NCBI RefSeq assembly: GCF_902148845.1
Contig: NC_043751.1
Location: 31,371,294-31,435,293, forward strand
Length of the DNA stretch: 64,000 nucleotides
Direction: 5' to 3'
From: Salarias fasciatus
Lineage: Eukaryota; Chordata; Actinopteri; Blenniiformes; Blenniidae
The position numbers were made by a program, and so were the translations under genes. Below are positions 34,785 to 46,878 of the stretch, piece after piece (the stretch's first letter is position 1; each line of letters opens with the position of its first letter). The notes beneath the pieces were generated by a model. That model had not been told where the DNA came from. It was given only the letters and a program-made list of their open reading frames with translations, and made no database searches.

Positions 34785-36046
34785 CGGGCTCTGCAACCTT
34801 CTGGACCTGAAGAACCACTTCAGTGACTTTCCCTCAGTCCCGCAGCTCTGCAGAAACAAAGAACATTTCACCTTTAAAACGAGGCGAAAGCAGCTCAAGA
34901 AAGTTCAGATTTAGTTTTAATTCACCAACAAAAACTACCGTATTGGCCCCACTGTAGGACGACTCTGATTATAAGACGACTTTTTTTCAAATATTTTGTG
35001 AAAATAAAAATATGTTGAAGACAACAAGGTTACTCATAAAAACAACTTCTTATTCTAGAATCATCTATGAAAACTCACAACAGAGATAACATGTCATGTG
35101 ATTTAAGATCAAGAAATATTACTGCAGTAATAAATAAAAAGCTATATTCCTTTTCTGAAAATCTGAGGCTGTGACTCGGTGAATAAGCAACAAGTAAGAA
35201 CCTCAAAGGTTCAATAACTGCATTAATGATGTAAATAACTTTATAACCATCAAATTCAAGTTCTATTCAGCTTCATGAACATTAACAATTCAGTCTAATA
35301 TATCTTGGCGTCTTGGCAGTAGTTTGTTGACTCTGCGGCGTTGAACCATCAGTTGAAACTTCTCTGCTGTTTGCTCACTTGTCGCGTTCAAGCCTCTTCC
35401 TTCCAGATGGTCACTTCCTCCAGGTCTCATCCGACCACTGTGACGCGCTATTTGCCTCCTGGTCAGCGGTACTTTGGCTCCATCTAGTGGCGCGGATGTG
35501 TAACGACAATCTCGTCCTCGGTTGTAGTACGAACCCATTGTGGAGAATAGTTTTCGGAAAAAAAAAAACATCGTCCTATATTTGGGACCAATACGGTGTA
35601 TCTTAGGATACATTCATGAGGTTTTAACCAACAGTTCAAAATAATGAATTTTTTAACACATTAAAGCAATTTTCTCACCTGACTTTAACAGTTTTGCTCT
35701 TTTTGAGCTTTTTTTTGTTGTTGACAGTTTTAAAACGTCGCTGTTTTAGTCACTTTACCCCCTTTTCATCTGTTTTGAATGTTTTTTTAACCATGTGTGA
35801 TAGTTTTTTTTTTCTTTTGGAAATCTAGACATCTCCCATTTTTTAAGCCACTCTATCTTGCTTTTTCCCCCATTTCTTGTGGTTTTAGTTATTTTTCCAG
35901 ATTCTACATTTTTTTTCTAATACTGTGTGAACTGAGATCAGCAGATCCTTTTGAATCGTGCTGCAGTGTGCAACTAGAATAACGTAACTTAAATGTTTAC
36001 TCACATTTCATGTTGAGCCACATGTGGCTCCAGAGCTGCAGGTTGA
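34785..36046 (+). mobile_element. hAT-like element copy 5, split by another MITE
   Basis: The left part (34785-34935) and right part (35598-36046, ending in the ACATGTGGCTC palindrome and AGGTTGAACATC) match the two halves of the other copies. A different element at 34937-35597 separates them. Confidence 0.5.
34937..35597. mobile_element. MITE with ACCGTATTGG inverted ends
   Basis: Left end ACCGTATTGGCCCCACTGTA, right end CCCAAATATAGGACGA-type complement closing with CCAATACGGT. Nested in copy 5 of the hAT-like family. Confidence 0.55.
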
Positions 36047-36626
36047 ACATCTAATGCTACCGCTAGCCCCTCGCTAGCCCCTCGCTAGCCCCTCGCTAGC
36101 CCCGGTGTAGCTAGCAGTGCTAACCGCTTCACGGCTCCCTGCAGGCCAGAAACGGAACAGCGAGCAGCAGGAATCGACATGACGGACGACGGTCCAGGGT
36201 CTCAGCGGCTTTTATCCTCCGTTCACGAGGCAACTTTTTCGAGGGTTGTACATTTTGGGGTTCTGTTTCCATGACGACGGCGCTCAGAGCCACTGAAAAC
36301 ACAACTGCTTGAGAACGGCTCTCAAGGTGGAACTTTTTTAAAAAAAAGTTTTATTGTGGAAACATTTGTTTTAAAACGCGACGGATCTTTTGTGACGTGA
36401 AAATGGTAGCGTCGTGAAAACAAGACCGTCCTCCGGGCTGCATGTTCTCCCTGCTCGTCTATAACACGATCTGTTGATGTTTGTTTCCTGTTGAGGTTCC
36501 GCGTGTCGCTCCCGCACAGTTTCAAACCCAGTCCTTCAGTGTTGTACAAACTGGGCCGAGAGAAAGAGCACTGTGGTGGTTTTGCTGGCACGGTCTCCTA
36601 ACGGGGGTGTTTGCTGTGTGTCGCAG

Positions 36627-36666
36627 GGCAGCGCAGAGGGGCGGAGTCCAGTCCCACAGCCAGTTG
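36627..36666 (+). other. Probable 5' UTR exon of phf21a
   Basis: Forty bases between TGTGTCGCAG and a GTGAGT donor. Splice-site quality is good; no start codon. Inference only. Confidence 0.4.
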
Positions 36667-36858
36667 GTGAGTACGCTACGCTCAGAAAGATCAGCCTAAC
36701 CACCAGCTCCAGCCGGATAACTGAGTGTGTTTAGTTTCAAACGAGTCTTCAGTACCGGTCTGACGACACACACTCCTCCACCCGACACACACCGGGTGGG
36801 GGTTAGATCGCCCCGTCCTGCCGCAGTTCCTCTTAACCATGTCTCTCTCTGTTCGCAG

Positions 36859-36910
36859 CGGCACTTTAATGCTTCAGTTGGATGGTTTTCCTACTGGAGA
36901 CGGTGTTAAG
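36859..36910 (+). other. Probable 5' exon of phf21a with in-frame upstream ATG
   Basis: Bounded by CTCTGTTCGCAG and a GTACACAC donor. ATG at 36869 opens MLQLDGFPTGDGVK, which joins in phase to the next exon at 37354 (ADRSAGRLTGS) and on to the usual [10 protein letters not shown] start. This would add 25 residues. Confidence 0.45.

Positions 36911-36979
<69 letters not shown>
36911..36979. repeat. (AC)n microsatellite at a phf21a donor
   Basis: Starts within the GT of the 36910 donor. Confidence 0.95.
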
Positions 36980-36984
<5 letters not shown>

Positions 36985-37222
36985 CCAGGAAGGTGTTCTA
37001 CAACCAGTGACAGTGATAGAAGATAAAAAAAAATGTGATTTCATGAAAGTCATGAAGTTGATGATGATGATGATGATGGTAGTGATGAAGATGATGTGAA
37101 CTTTATGTGACCTTGACTGTTGGAGTCAAACAGGAAGTCCTGATTTAGCTTCACCTCACGTAACCATGACAACAGCAGTGACCACCAACACCACAGCGCT
37201 CATGTTGAAACTGCTGATCACA

Positions 37223-37343
<121 letters not shown>

Positions 37344-37386
37344 CCTCTCACAGGCTGATCGATCGGCTGGCAGACTGACTGGATCC

Positions 37387-37661
37387 ATGATGGAATTACA
37401 GACGTTACAGGAGGCTCTGAAGGTGGAGATCCAGATCCATCAGGTGTGCGGAGTGTTCAGGTCGCCGTGGTAACGGGGGGTGTGGGGCTCTGCCGGTGCC
37501 GTGCCGTGTGTGTTTTTATTGTGACTTTGTTAAAAGACAAACGTCAGTCGGTCAGACTGTCGCTCCTGTCCGTCACCAGCAGAGGGCGCCGTGTCACACT
37601 GTCTCTACTCTCTCCTGCAGAAACTGGTGGCTCAGATGAAGCAGGACCCTCAGGTGTGTAG

Positions 37662-37714
<53 letters not shown>

Positions 37715-37837
37715 TGATCAACGTTGTGTCACTCGCTCATGTTTCAGAACGCAGATTTGAAGAAGCAGCTCCACGAGCTTCAGGCCAAGATCACAGCTCT
37801 CAGTGAGAAGCAGGTATGTTATTACACACACACACAC

Positions 37838-37897
<60 letters not shown>

Positions 37898-38755
37898 GAT
37901 CTGTTTCCAGGACACTTTATATCCCTCTGCAGCTCTAAACAACATTGTGGCTCCAGCGCTAACTTCTTTAGCTCCAGTGCTAACTGGAGTCCACGTTAAC
38001 TTGTGACCAACAGATGTTGAAAAACCGACTGAAACTTACAGTGGTTCTAGTGAACGTCGGTTTTCTACAGTTACAGTAAATGATCAGTTTGGCTCCATCT
38101 CTCCTCCACTGTTTGTTCTCTCCGGGTTTTTATTAAAAAGTGTTTCTCAGCCACCGTCCAGTTATTCTGCTTGCTATTGACTTCCCTGCTTCCTACTTCC
38201 TGTTTCCTGTGATGTCATCACGTCACTACGTACTAGGGAACGCATGCGCGGAACAAATAATCTCCCGTTTAATCCGCTCCGCTGTCAAGGACCGGATATA
38301 TGAGACACGGAGTGGGTTATCGATCGGTGATCCTCCAACAATTGGATCTGAAATACAGTCGGCTCCGAGTGAAGGGATCCACTCCGTGTTTACATGAACC
38401 GTTTACAGTCCGGTTCATCTCCAGTCCGATTACGCGGGGCCCATGTAGACTGTAGCTACAGCGGCAGACCATCAGCCGCACCGAACACTGCAGCTTGTTG
38501 ATCAGGAAGAGACCGTCGTCTCCTCCGTCCTCCACTGGCTGCTGCGATGGCGCCACCTGCTGGTCACAACGCCAACAAACATGGAGAAGGACTGATTCTG
38601 AGTGCACACACACACACACACACACACAGGGAACAAGCAGCCAGCAGATAAAAATAGGAGACGCACACCGAGCGGTTAAAAATACCAACACAAAAACAGC
38701 CGGAGTTCAGGTTTTACTATTAGATGTTTCTGAAACTGTGACAGCACGTTTACAG

Positions 38756-38809
<54 letters not shown>

Positions 38810-39100
38810 TGTGTGCTCTAGTCCAGCTGCTTGCACTGTGTGTGTGTGTGTGTGTGCGCAGTCAGCTGTCTGCTTGTTTTGATTCTTTTTTCTTTTTGTC
38901 TTCGTTGTTTTTTTCTCGTCGGCTCGTTCCAGTTGGGTTTGAGTGTTATTTTCCGAGTCTGCAGCAGCAGAACGTTCTCCGTTCTCCGTCTGATCTCACA
39001 TCTCACTGCTTTAGGTTTGGATAACCGCAGGAAATGGACACGGGTCAATATGGAGCCCTCGTAGCTCTGTGTGTCTGTGTGTGTCTGTGTGTGTCTGTGT

Positions 39101-39149
<49 letters not shown>

Positions 39150-39632
39150 AATCACGACTCGGCACTTTCCTCTGATTCTTTTTTCTTCTTTGTGATTTTT
39201 TTTTCTTTCTCGCTGCATTAAGTTGCTGCTGGAGAGTCGAGTGTTGCTAGGCAACAGATGGGTTTTATCCTGCGATGCTGGCTTCAGACGTCAGCGCCGT
39301 GTGTTTCTCCGTGTGTGTGTGTGTGTGTGTTTGTGTGTTTCTTCTTCTGCTGTTTTCTTAATCTTGCAGGCTCTCAACGAGCCCGCTGCAGCGGCAGCCA
39401 ATCAGGAGGCGGCGTGTTGAAGCCGCAGCAACTATTGATCAGTGACCTTTTCAGAGGGGGAGTTTATTTGTTCGAAAGCTCTCAAACACAAAGGAACTCA
39501 GAGCGCTCCTCAGTGGAAACAGTTTGATTCACGACGACTCACAATGGAGCCGAAGCGGAGGAAAGCATGGAGGAGACTCGGCCTCAGCTGAACAACGAGC
39601 TGTGATTGGCCGAACGCTGAGGCAGACCTGTG

Positions 39633-39706
<74 letters not shown>

Positions 39707-42700
39707 CTGCTCCTCAGAAAAAGGTGGTGGAGCAGCTGAGGAAGGAGCTGCTGGTGAAGCAGGAGCCTGAGCCCAAGCTGCAGCTGCAGGTCCAGGCCGC
39801 CCCAGCAGGGGGCGACATCAAGCCGGCCAGCCTGCTGCAGAGCCAGCAGATCCCCGGAGGACTGCAGCAGGTAGGAGAGCCCGGGGGTCAGAGGTCAGCT
39901 GGTCTGAATGTTACTGAGGAGCTCTGGAGTCAAACCGGCAGCAACGAAAACCAGCATGTTACTGTTAGAGTGCTTTAAAGGTTCTTATTTACACAGACAA
40001 CAGCAGAAACACTGGAAGCAGTACAGTCAGCATGTCAGCAGCAGGTTACAAAACTTTCATTTCAGAGAAGGTTTAGAAGCAGTATTTCATTTCAGAAGTT
40101 TAAAAAAAGATGTTTTCAGAAAATTTGTAGAAACGGTGCTTCTTTTGACAAAAGTTTTCAACTCGTTTTACTTGAGAAATGATTTAGAAACAATGTTTCA
40201 TTTGACAAAAGTTTTAGAAACAATGTTTTGAGAAAAGTTTTAGAAACAATGTTTCTTTTGAGAAAAGTTTTAGAAACAATGTTTCTTTTGAGAAAAGTTT
40301 TAAAAAACAATGTTTTGAGAAAAGTTTTCGAAACCGTGTTTTCCGTCACGTCTCTGGTTTCCAGACGCTAACCGTCACGCCGGTCCTCACCACGAAGACT
40401 CTACCTCTGGTGCTGAAAGCTGCCGCCGCCCCCGCCCTGCCCGGCGCCGTCCTGCCGCAGCGCCCGCCCACCGTCGCTATGGTAACCACAGCTATCACCA
40501 AACCCGACTCGCAGAACGCCCCCATCAACCTGCAGGTGGCGAGCAAGCTGACCAACCAGAGCGTGGAGCCCGTGCGGCTGGTGTCCAAGAACGCCATGGT
40601 GGTAAGCCCCGCCCCCCTGCTTGGCCCCTCCCCCCCTCCCCTGAGCCATCCCCCTGAAGCGTTGGGACGATCGGTCTGCGCTGTGGCGTTAAGCCGATGG
40701 TGGGTGGTGGCCACCCGACACCCGAGCACATGGATCACGCGGTCAGGGGGCGGAGCTTAGCGAGTCGTTTGTTGATCTGTTGACGCTGGACGCTGCAGAG
40801 TCATGGAACTTATTCACAGTCAGTACTGGATGGCTAGTTTTTGGGTTAGGTTGTGGTTGTTTTTACTACAGATCAGTAACTAGTCACCCGGTGAAGCTCT
40901 CCCTGTGTCGGTTTTATTGAAGTGTTTCTTCAAAGTTTAGAGACCCGGTTCCGAGCCCTGAGGAACGCCACCATCCATCACATCGCAGATCCTCACTCGT
41001 GATCACAGCCACTTCTCTCTGAAGCGGCAACGCCGCTTCGCTAACTACAGCAAACCAACAGCAAACTACCAGTCACTGGTGACCAAAGTAGCACGGTAGC
41101 TTAATGCTAACTAGCTTAAAGCTGGAGAACTGTCGCTGTGGAGTCAGTTACTTCCAGCTAAGAGGCTTGGAGTTGTAGTAGCATGTCAAGCTAGCAGGCA
41201 GCAGTTGGGCGGAGAGCTGCGTTCTGCATGTTATAGCTCAGGAAAAGCTGCGGGCCGTGCCGGGAGTTGAAGGTTGCGGTGTTGGCGGCGCGGCGGCGGC
41301 GGCGGGTTCCGGGCTAGCACTGTCCTTGTTGTGTGCTGCTGCTGTGCTGTGTTGGCGTGCTGCAGCCCGCCTGCCGTCCTACGAACGCTCTGCTGTGGTT
41401 TTGTCTCAGGTGCAGGCCACCACCACCACCTCCACCTCCTCCTCCACCACCGCCCCCGCCCAGCCAATCAAAGTTCCTCAGTTTGTCCCTCCTCCTAGGC
41501 TGACGCCTCGACCCACCTATCAGCCACAGGTGCGTCCCTGTAAGCCCCGCCTCCGCACCCTAACCCCACCCCCACCCAGATCAGTGTGTGTGGTCCACCC
41601 GAGCCCTCCAGCAGGGGGCGGCAGCGCGCCGAAGCAAACGCTCATGCCTTGCTCCGTGGCACTAAAACCTTGTTTGCTCATCTCTCCTCCTCTTGGTGTG
41701 CTTCTTTTGATTTGCCCTCTGACCTGTGAGCAGGGTGTGTTGGAGGTTTCCCGCCTGTGTGTGTGCCTTGACCTCGTTCCTCCCGCAGCTTCTTGGTATT
41801 TTCTGTTCCTTGGCTGTTTGGTGTCTTTAACCCCCCCAGTGGAGCCGTGTCGCTGACGTTCACGCTGAGTAACGCCGCTCGGAGCTCTGGCTGTGTCACT
41901 GCGACCTCTAAACTCCGACCCGCGGCTCGAGCCGCACTAACAGCACTAACGCTGAGATCCCGCATGACGTCTCCACTCTGAAACATCCCGACTGTGTTCA
42001 ACGTCGAGCTCAGCTGTGGCACTTGTTTTTGTGAAGATCTAACAGTCGTGAAATAAGTGAAAAAAACACTGGCTAGGACTGTTTGTCCTTACAGGAGCAG
42101 TAACGTTAGCATTAGCTGCGGTATTAACTGGCAGAGTAGCGTTAGCACCAGTAGCAATAGTTTGGCTTTTCATAGCAGCAGTAAGAACATAATTAAAAAC
42201 CATTTCCTTTTTCCACAGCGATTGTGGCTGCTAAATCAACTGTAGTAATACAACGTTATGAACAGAAGTATTAGTTTTTTAGCAGTAACATTAGCAGAAA
42301 TGTTAAAGGTATGAGTAATAGTAGCATTAGTGTAATTAGCAGTAACTGTAGCAATAGACGTAGTAGCCATAACCTTAGCAGGAGTGTTATTAACTCTGAC
42401 CTGAGCAGTGCCAACAACAGGAGCTGCATTCACAGTAGCTTTGGCGGTACAAGCAACCACAGCACTAGCATTTGCCGTAGCATTAGCCATACAAGCGACA
42501 GTAGCACTAGCATTAGCAGTACTAGCAACAGTAACCTTAGCAGTAGCATTAGCAGTTCTAGTGACGGTAATTTTAGCAGCAGCATTAGCAGTACTAGCAA
42601 CATTTACTTTAGCGGTGGCATCAGCAGTACTAGCAACAATAACCTTAGCTGTAGCACTAGCAGTTCTAGCGACAGTAGCTTTAGCAGTAGCATTAGCAGC

Positions 42701-44005
42701 ACCAGCGATGTTACCAGTAGCATTAGCATCAGCAGTGTGATCCGGCCGAGCAGAGCTCCACGGTGGCGTTACCCAGCAGTGTCGCGTCACGTCTGTGCCG
42801 CGTTCTGATTGGCCGTCTGTCGCCAGCAGGTCAGGCCGAAGCCGGCCACGCCCACCAACGTGCCCATCGCGCCGGCCCCTCCCCCGCCCATGATGGCGGC
42901 CCCGCAGCTGCTCCAGCGGCCCGTCATGCTGGCCACCAAGCTGTCGTCCTCGCTGCCGTCGGCGGCGCCCATCCACCAGGTGCGCATCGTCAACGGGCAG
43001 CCCTGCAGCAAGACGGGCGCCACGCCGCTGACCGGCATCGTCATCACCACGCCCGTCTCCGCCGCGCCCACACGGCTCGCCAGCCCCGCCCAGGCACCCA
43101 CCGCCGTCCCCGTCCCCGTCCCGGTCCCAGTCCCCGTCCCCGTCCCCGTCCAAACCCCCACCCCGGCGCCCCCCATCCAGATCAGCAGCCTGACCCCCGA
43201 ACCCAAGGTAGGAGGAGCCGCCGGTCCGGATCCCGCTGCTGGACTGGAGGTGCTGATTAATAAACCTCCTCTTCCTCCATTCAGCAGACTGTTAAATCAG
43301 GAGGAGCAGAGCAGAAGGCCGTGGTGACCCTCCCCCCCTCCTCCACTCCTCCTCTGTCTCCTCCTCCCAGACCCAAGAAGGAGGAGAACCCAGAGGTGAG
43401 AATACGCTCCATCCCTGGCTCCACCCCTTCTCCATCCCGGCTCCACCCCTGGCTCCACCCCAGCTCCACCCCTGGCTCCACCCCCGCTCCATCCCTGGCT
43501 CCACCCCCTCTCCACCTCCGCTCCACCTCCGCTCCACCCCCGCTCCATCCCCGCTCCACCCCCGCTCCACCCCCTCTCCACCCCCTCTCCACCCCCTCTC
43601 CACCCCCTCTCCACCTCCGCTCCACCTCCGCTCCACCCCCGCTCCATCCCCGCTCCACCCCGGCTCCACCCCCTCTCCACCCCCGCTCCACCCCGGCTCC
43701 ACCCCCTCTCCACACCCGCTCCATCCCCGCTCCACCCCCTCTCCACCCCGGCTCTACCCCCTCTCCACCCCCGCTCCATCCCTGGCTCCACCCCTTCTCC
43801 ACCCCGGCTCCACCCCCTCTCCACCCCCGCTCCACCCCCGCTCCACCCCGGCTCCACCCCCGATCCACCCCCTCTCCACCCCCGCTCCACCCCCGCTCCA
43901 CCCCCGCTCCACCCCCGCTCCACCCCCGCTCCACCGAACTGTTGCGCCATTTATTTATCCGAAGATAAGATGCATCATTGAAGAATATGTGATGAAGGGG
44001 GAAAA

Positions 44006-44068
<63 letters not shown>

Positions 44069-44283
44069 AACTGGCCTTCATGGTGTCTCTGGGCCTGGTG
44101 ACACACGACCACCTGGAAGGTGAGCGTCTCTCCTCCTGCAGATTCTGTGATGTTGAAGCTGCTGTGGCTTCTCTGAGTCTCTGACCTTTGACCTCTCCTG
44201 CAGAGATCCAGAGCAAACGACAGGAAAGGAAGAGGAGGACGACGGCCAACCCGGTGTACAGCGGAGCCGTGTTCGAACCCGAG

Positions 44284-44322
<39 letters not shown>

Positions 44323-46843
44323 CTGTCCCATCGTGTTGACTCGGGCTGCGCGGTATGACGGTGTAACACCGTGTGACGGTGTAAAAGTGTGTATCGGTTG
44401 AAATGTTGCCGTACCGTTTCTACCGGAGAGAGAGCAGACGTCTGCTGCAGCTCTCTGAGTCGGTGTTCAGTCGTCTGCACTCGACAGCTGGAGCGCTGTT
44501 GTTTGGGTGCGTTTGTGCATTTTCACAGCGCGTCCCGACGTTGTGGGTTTGTTCGCTGCGTTTCATTGGTCAGGTCAGCACAGGGTGCGCTCGCGAACAA
44601 CATCTGCGTATCCAGGAGAGGTGGAGCCAAAATGGCGGAGGCAGAGACTAGCGGCTCCAGGAGTGACGCTAAAAGCTCAGGTCTTTATTTCTTTCATGTT
44701 ATGATTTTTTTTAAATAGTTGAAGTTATATAAACCGGAGTTTAAAAAATAAAAGAGGAAAACGAGCAAATGTGACAGTTGGGTTATTTTTAAGCAATTAT
44801 TTGAATTTACAGGGGAAAAACACTTACCGTGATATAAGCCGTTATCGTGATATGAAATTTCTGATACCGTGATATAAGATTTTGTTCATACCGATGGGAC
44901 GCTCTGTGTCCCATCGTGTGGACGCTCTGTGTCCCATCGTGTGGACGCTCTGTGTCCCATCGTGTGGACGCTCTGTCCCATCGTGTGGACGCTCTGTGTC
45001 CCATCGTGTGGACGCTCTGTGTCCCATCGTGTGGACGCTCTGTGTCCCATCGTGTGGACGCTCGGTGTCCCATCGTGTGGACGCTCGCTGTCCCATCCTG
45101 TGGACGCTCTGTGTCCCATCGTGTGGACGCTCTGTGTCCCATCGTGTGGACGCTCTGTCCCATCGTGTGGACGCTCGGTGTCCCATCGTGTGGACGCTCT
45201 GTGTCCCATCGTGTGGACGCTCTGTGTCCCATCGTGTGGACGCTCTATGTCCCATCGTGTGGACGCTCGGTGTCCCATCGTGTGGACGCTCGGTGTCCCA
45301 TCGTGTGGACGCTCGGTGTCCCATCGTGTGGACGCTCGGTGTCCCATCGTGTGGACGCTCTGTGTCCCATCGTGTGGACGCTCTGTGTCCCATCGTGTGG
45401 ACGCTCTGTCCCATCGTGTGGACGCTCGGTGTCCCATCGTGTGGACGCTCTGTGTCCCATCGTGTGGACGCTCGGTGTCCCATCGTGTGGACGCTCTGTG
45501 TCCCATCGTGTGGACGCTCGGTGTCCCATCGTGTGGACGCTCGGTGTCCCATCGTGTGGACGCTCTGTGTCCCATCGTGTGGACGCTCTGTGTCCCAGCG
45601 TGTGGACGCTCTGTCCCATCGTGTGGACGCTCGGTGTCCCATCGTGTGGACGCTCTGTGTCCCATCGTGTGGACGCTCGGTGTCCCATCGTGTGGACGCT
45701 CGGTGTCCCATCGTGTGGACGCTCGGTGTCCCATCGTGTGGACGCTCTGTGTCCCATCGTGTGGACGCTCTGTCCCATCGTGTGGACGCTCGGTGTCCCA
45801 TCGTGTGGACGCTCGGTGTCCCATCGTGTGGACGCTCTGTGTCCCATCGTGTGGACGCTCTGTCCCATCGTGTGGACGCTCTGTCCCATCGTGTGGACGC
45901 TCTGTCCCCCATCGTGTGGACGCTCTGTCCCCCATCGTGTGGACGCTCTGTCCCCCATCGTGTGGACGCTCTGTCCCCCATCGTGTGGACGCTCTGTCCC
46001 CCATCGTGTGGACGCTCTGTGTCCCATCGTGTGGATGCTCTGTCCCATCGTGTGGACGCTCTGTCCCATCGTGTGGACGCTCTGTCCCATCGTGTGGACG
46101 CTCTGTCCCATCGTGTGGATGCTCTGTCCCATCGTGTGGACGCTCTGTCCCATCGTGTGGACGCTCTGTCCCATGGTGTGGACGCTCTGTGTCCCATCGT
46201 GTGGACGCTCTGTCCCATGGTGTGGACGCTCTGTCTGACGTCACGTTTCTCTTTGTTTGCAGAGGAAAAAGAGTGCTGTGAGTTACCTGAACAGCCCTCT
46301 GCACCAGGGGACCAGGAAGAGAGGTCTGTACCGCCCGTGGACAGTAGAACCAGTAGAACCAGCAGAACCAGTAGAACCAGTAGAACCCAGACTAATCTGA
46401 CGCTCGGCGTTAACCACCTGCTCTGAAGCTCCTCCCTCTTCCTGTTTCCTGTTTCCTGTTTCCTCTCGCTTCAGTCGGGTTTCTCGGCAGATTCACTCTT
46501 GTTGGTGGAGCTCAGGGACTCATTAAATCAGCAGTTTGGCTTCGCTGATAGAACACCGGGGCGAGGGGGGGGGGGGGGTCTAGTGGTGGGATGGGCTCAG
46601 GTGGGGGGAGGGGTTTGTCCATGCAGCTCCCGTAAACTTCGAGCTCATCAGTGTTAATTCTGACATGAAATTTTCATTTGATTTTAGTCTTAGTCACTCA
46701 CCAAAGACTTGATTTAGTTAAAGTCACGTTTTAGTTTTTTAGTTTCGTTTGGTTTTAGTTAAAATTTAGTTTGTGGAAATTAGTTTTAGTTTTAGTCTTC
46801 ATTTTAGTCTGGATGAAATTTGACAGTTTTGTTGTACTGTAGT

Positions 46844-46878
<35 letters not shown>

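Noticed and set aside
41257-41856. 199-codon plus frame
   Set aside because: Only 41410-41529 has phf21a homology and splice sites; the remainder is intron with TE-like and GC-rich sequence.
42236-43327. 305-codon minus frame and 165-172-codon plus frames
   Set aside because: The minus frame runs over TAGCA-rich repeat and opposite phf21a exon 7. The plus frame is real only between 42830 and 43207.
44842-46426. Open frames of up to 514 codons on both strands
   Set aside because: They lie on the 23-bp satellite; several frames lack stops only because the monomer does. Repeated [12 protein letters not shown]-type peptides are not a gene.
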